From Rhizobiales bacterium 32-66-11 (GTDB lineage Bacteria > Pseudomonadota > Alphaproteobacteria > Rhizobiales > Xanthobacteraceae): DNA of 43,529 nucleotides. The notes under the pieces were generated by a model that was given only the letters and a program-made list of their open reading frames with translations, ran no database searches and was not told the DNA's origin. Positions 40,925-43,529 of the stretch are shown here, piece after piece; position 1 is the stretch's first letter; the number at the start of each line of letters is the position of its first letter. The stretch spans positions 1-43,529 of the forward strand of contig NCEH01000014.1 of assembly GCA_002304505.1 (NCBI GenBank), in the 5' to 3' direction. Both the position numbers and the translations under genes were made by a program.

Positions 40925-41736
40925 TCAGTCGGCGTAGACGCCCGCGGCTTCGATCACCGGCTTCCATTTGGCGACTTCCGCCGCCAGGAACTGCTTGTGG
41001 TAAGCCGGGCTGCGGTGATCCTTGGGCTCGGGCTCGGTGCCGAGGTCGGCGAAGCGGGCGACCACCTTGGGATCTTCCAGCGCCGTGTTCAGCGCGGCGT
41101 TGAGCTTGTCGACGATCTCCTTGGGCGTGCCCTTCGGCGCATAGACGCCGTGCCAGACCGCGACTTCGAAGTCCTTCAGCCCGCTTTCCTGCATGGTGGG
41201 CAGGTCGGGCAGAGACTTCACCCGGTCCTTGGTGGTGACCGCATAAGCCTTCACCTTGCCGCCCTTGATCTGTCCGGTGGTGTTGGTGGTCTCTTCTTCA
41301 CATAGTCGATCACCTCGGTGATCGTCTTCGGCTCGAAGCCGGGCTTGGCGATCAAGGTCATAGGCACGGCGGTGACGAGGCCGACGTCCTCGAAATCGGT
41401 GATCACATTGTAGGGCAGCTTGCGATACAGCGAGGCCGAGGTCGCCTGGCCGATATGGTGCAGCAGCACCGTGTAGCCATCGGGATTGGCCTTCGCCACC
41501 TGGCCTGCACCGCGCGTGCCGCCCGCGCCGCCCACATTCTCGACGATGATTTGCTGGCCGAGCGTCTTCGACATGGATTCGGCGACGAGGCGCGCCACCG
41601 TGTCGGTGGGGCCGCCGGCGGAGAACGGCACGACCATGGTGATGGGGCGGGTGGGATAGGCCGGCTGCGCGCCGGCCGGGCCGGCGGCCAGGCCAAGGAA
41701 TGCGGCGGCGGCGACGAGTGCGTGCTTCATTCGCAT
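40925..41736 (-). pseudogene. tctC: tripartite tricarboxylate transporter substrate-binding protein, internal deletion with frameshift
   Basis: ATG 41736 (GGAGGACCCT ahead) opens a secreted Bug/TctC protein: signal peptide MRMKHALVAAAAFLGLAAGPAGAQ, then YPTRPITMVVPFSAGGPTDTVARLVAESMSK, VENVGGAGGTRGAGQVAKANPDGYTVLLHHIGQATS, ending in frame at EVIDYVKK. From about 41291 the homology continues in another frame: TTNTTGQIKGGKVKAYAVTTKDRVKSLPDLPTMQESGLKDFEVAVWHGVYAPKGTPKE to EAAGVYAD. The roughly 55-60 residues usually lying between these parts (the NAGIG... VPYKGTGPAM... region forming the ligand pocket) are missing, and the join is out of frame. The two halves are otherwise undamaged. A periplasmic carboxylate-binding protein in its intact form. 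Confidence 0.87.
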
Positions 41737-42027
41737 AGGGTCCTCCATGAAAGCGGCGGGGGCTTTTTGGTCTGCGAGAACATTCCCCTGCTTACGTTGA
41801 AGAAGGTCGGCGGGCCTCCAGTCAAGCCGGACTTTACTCTTATTTTTTCAAAGCTTCCCCAAAGGAGGACAGGTTTGCACTGCACCACTCGCGCGATTTT
41901 GGCAAAAACGGCAACGCAAAACCACATTGCCTCCAATAAGTCCATGATTTGCCTTGTTGTTCTATTTTCGCCACGGGAACCGGCGCGCGCCGCCGTCGTT
42001 GTGCATAGTGCAATGGAGCGCCTTTGA

Positions 42028-43435
42028 ATGACCGAGATTTCTCGCCCGCTTTTGATTGCCGGCCTCGCGGTGAGCTTCCTCCTCCAGGGACCGGCGACGG
42101 CCGCCTGGGCCCAGGGCGGGCCACCGGCCGGCGCGGCCTCCGGCGACGCGCAGGCGCGGGTAAACATCGACGTGTTCTACGCCCCGCTCGCCGAGCACGG
42201 CACCTGGGTCGCCCATCCCGAATATGAGTATGTGTGCCTGGGCCACCTATCATTACGGCCGCTGGAGCTATGAACCGGAATATGGCTGGTTCTGGGTGCC
42301 GGGCGATACCTGGGCACCGGCCTGGGTGAAATGGCGGCGTGGCGGCGAGCGCACCGGCTGGGCGCCCATCGCCCCCGACGCGCGCGGCTTCGCCTATGGC
42401 GCCCCCAAGCGCTACGAAGCGCCAGTCGCGGAAAGCTGGGTGGTGGTCGAGGACCGCTATATCTCCGCCCCCGACCTTGGCATGCGGGTGGAGCCGATCT
42501 CGCGGATCGGTCCCTGGCTGGAAGACGATCCGCGCGAATACGACCCGGTCTATCGCGACGGCGCAATGATGACGCGGTTCGTCGAGGTGGGCGCGTTCGC
42601 CGGCGTCGCGGCCACCCCGGTGGTAACGCGCCAGATGGTCTATGTGGACCGCTATAATGAAGAATTCATCGCGCCGAACGGCACGTATATCGGCATCTAC
42701 CGTCCATTCGTCGCCCGCGGGCCGGCGGTGGCGCCGCCGCGCTACAGCCGCGAGATCGCGCCCGACCGGCGGGTGGTGATCACCCAATATGTGCGCACCG
42801 ACGGGCCGGGCCTCTCCGCCCCTTCGGCCGCTCTGCTGGCGGTGCTGGGCCTTCAGCAGCGCCAGGACCTGCGCGCGGCGCGTTGGGAGGGCGACGGGCA
42901 GGCCTATCAGCGCGACCTTCAGCGCTTCCGGCAATCCGAGCGCGGCGAGCTGGAGCAGCGCTGGTCGCAATCCGAGCGCAACGCGCAGGCCTTCGAGCAG
43001 GAGCGCACGCGCGCCATTCACCAGCGCGAGCAGGCCCAGCAGAACGTGTTCCAGCAGCGCCAGCAACGCGCCGACCAGGTGATCCAGCGCCTGCAACGCG
43101 AACGGCCGGACGCCCTTCCGGCAACCGCACCCGCCGGCACGCCCGCCGCAACCCCGGCCCAATCGCCCGGTCCCGAGGCGCCGAAGCCGGAAGTGCCGAA
43201 TCCGCGCCCGCCCGCCGGCGCCCCGTCGTCCCCCCAGGCGGTTCCTGCGCCGCCCGCTGGCGGACCGGGAGGTCCCGGAGAACGACCCGCGCCGCCGCCC
43301 CCGAACGCCGTGCCCCCGGCCGCTGCACGCCCGGATGCCCCGCCGCCGCCCGCTGCCCCGCCTCCCGGCGCACCCCGCCCCGATTCGCCGCCCGGCGCGG
43401 CGCGGCCGGACCGTGCTGTACCGCCGCCGCCCTGA
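42028..43435 (+). pseudogene. secreted DUF6600-like (W/Y-rich) protein, internal deletion with frameshift
   Basis: ATG 42028 starts MTEISRPLLIAGLAVSFLLQGPATAAWAQ (signal peptide), then ARVNIDVFYAPLAEHGTWVAHPEYEYV. At about 42232-42238 the frame changes: the continuing homology WATYHYGRWSYEPEYGWFWVPGDTWAPAWVKWRRGGERTGWAPIAP is read from the frame running to 43435. In related proteins a W-R-P-Y...GYW/GRW repeat of about 30-35 residues separates these parts, so roughly 100 bases are missing. The remaining protein has the tryptophan/tyrosine-rich domain, a Q/R/E-rich coiled coil (bases about 42850-43110), and a long proline/alanine tail. The function of the family is unknown, presumably envelope-associated. 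The first half alone would end at a stop by 42273. The 291 bases before it (41737-42027) contain no gene. Confidence 0.8.
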
Positions 43436-43467
43436 TCAATATCTCGCAAAAATATAATAAATTGATC

Positions 43468-43529
43468 CTATGGATCAGCGAAAAAACCGAGCTCGGCGAC
43501 AATCTCCTCCATATCCATAGCGGGCTCAT
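43468..43529 (-). CDS. possible 3' end of a gene entering from the right edge
   Basis: The minus strand from 43527 reads EPAMDMEEIVAELGFFADP and stops at TAG (43470-43468). The acidic, helix-like tail and the AT-rich sequence after the stop suit a real gene end, but 19 codons do not allow a family call. The stop lies in a small palindrome TGATCC-TAT-GGATCA. Confidence 0.35.
   Translation of the reverse strand, partial: EPAMDMEEIVAELGFFADP

Noticed and set aside
40694..41305. Plus-strand open frames across the tct region
   Set aside because: Antisense to tctB/tctC homology; the protein signal is clearly on the minus strand even though those genes are broken.

Overview
The window comes from a GC-rich alphaproteobacterium, most likely a Rhizobiales member of the Xanthobacteraceae type. 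This rests on the codon use, the Rhizobiales-style porin (VCSAFGAGYFYIPGTDTC near its N-terminus) and a DUF6600-like secreted protein; no rRNA or marker gene fixes the species.

Layout. 1-2736: end of an upstream gene, three phage-tail-collar (MdpB-type) proteins and a GNAT acetyltransferase. 2845-6696: an AcoR-like regulator without an AAA+ domain, an aldehyde dehydrogenase (with an apparent 36-residue internal loss) and a Zn alcohol dehydrogenase, together an alcohol/aldehyde oxidation module. 7217-15522 (+): hydroxycinnamoyl-CoA hydratase/lyase homologue, ADP-forming acyl-CoA synthetase, two-subunit-type acyl-CoA dehydrogenases, Bcr/CflA exporter, AMP-forming acyl-CoA ligase. 15543-19099 (-): alpha-methylacyl-CoA racemase-like protein, class III CoA-transferase, MLE-subgroup enolase-superfamily enzyme. 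19332-22176: two LysR and one MarR regulator. 22427-26180 (+): gentisate dioxygenase, fumarylpyruvate hydrolase, maleylpyruvate isomerase and 3-hydroxybenzoate 6-monooxygenase, in mhbDHIM order. 26353-31295 (-): IS remnant, then MFS, aldehyde dehydrogenase and acyl-CoA dehydrogenase. 31447-34688 (-): a second set of FAD monooxygenase, gentisate-type cupin dioxygenase and FAH-family hydrolase. 35058-38433 (+): alpha/beta hydrolase, porin, TetR regulator. 38754-38829: tRNA-Lys(CTT). 38937-43435: a tctCBA tripartite tricarboxylate transporter set and a secreted DUF6600-like gene, all of them broken as sequenced.

How the genes work together (inference). The 7.2-38.4 kb block looks like one catabolic island for side-chain-bearing aromatic acids. 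The side chain is activated to a CoA thioester, dehydrogenated, hydrated and cleaved to an aromatic aldehyde plus acetyl-CoA. The aldehyde is oxidised to the benzoate, 3-hydroxybenzoate is 6-hydroxylated to gentisate, and gentisate is cleaved to fumarate and pyruvate. The hydratase/lyase homologue lacks two active-site residues of the classical 4-hydroxycinnamoyl-CoA enzyme, one of which contacts the 4-hydroxyl group. That fits a meta-hydroxy substrate such as 3-hydroxycinnamate or 3-(3-hydroxyphenyl)propionate.

Three related palindromes (consensus ACCGACTAGTCGGT) lie upstream of all three minus-strand operons and of the hydrolase-porin-tetR unit. They suggest one TetR regulon joining the second ring-cleavage set, the CoA-transferase/racemase/MLE set and the dehydrogenase set into a possibly undescribed second pathway.

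The right-flank genes, the left-flank aldehyde dehydrogenase and perhaps one collar gene show clean internal losses of roughly 50-170 bp, while the island genes are intact. This is either recent flank decay or an assembly artefact, and should be settled before the flanks are interpreted.
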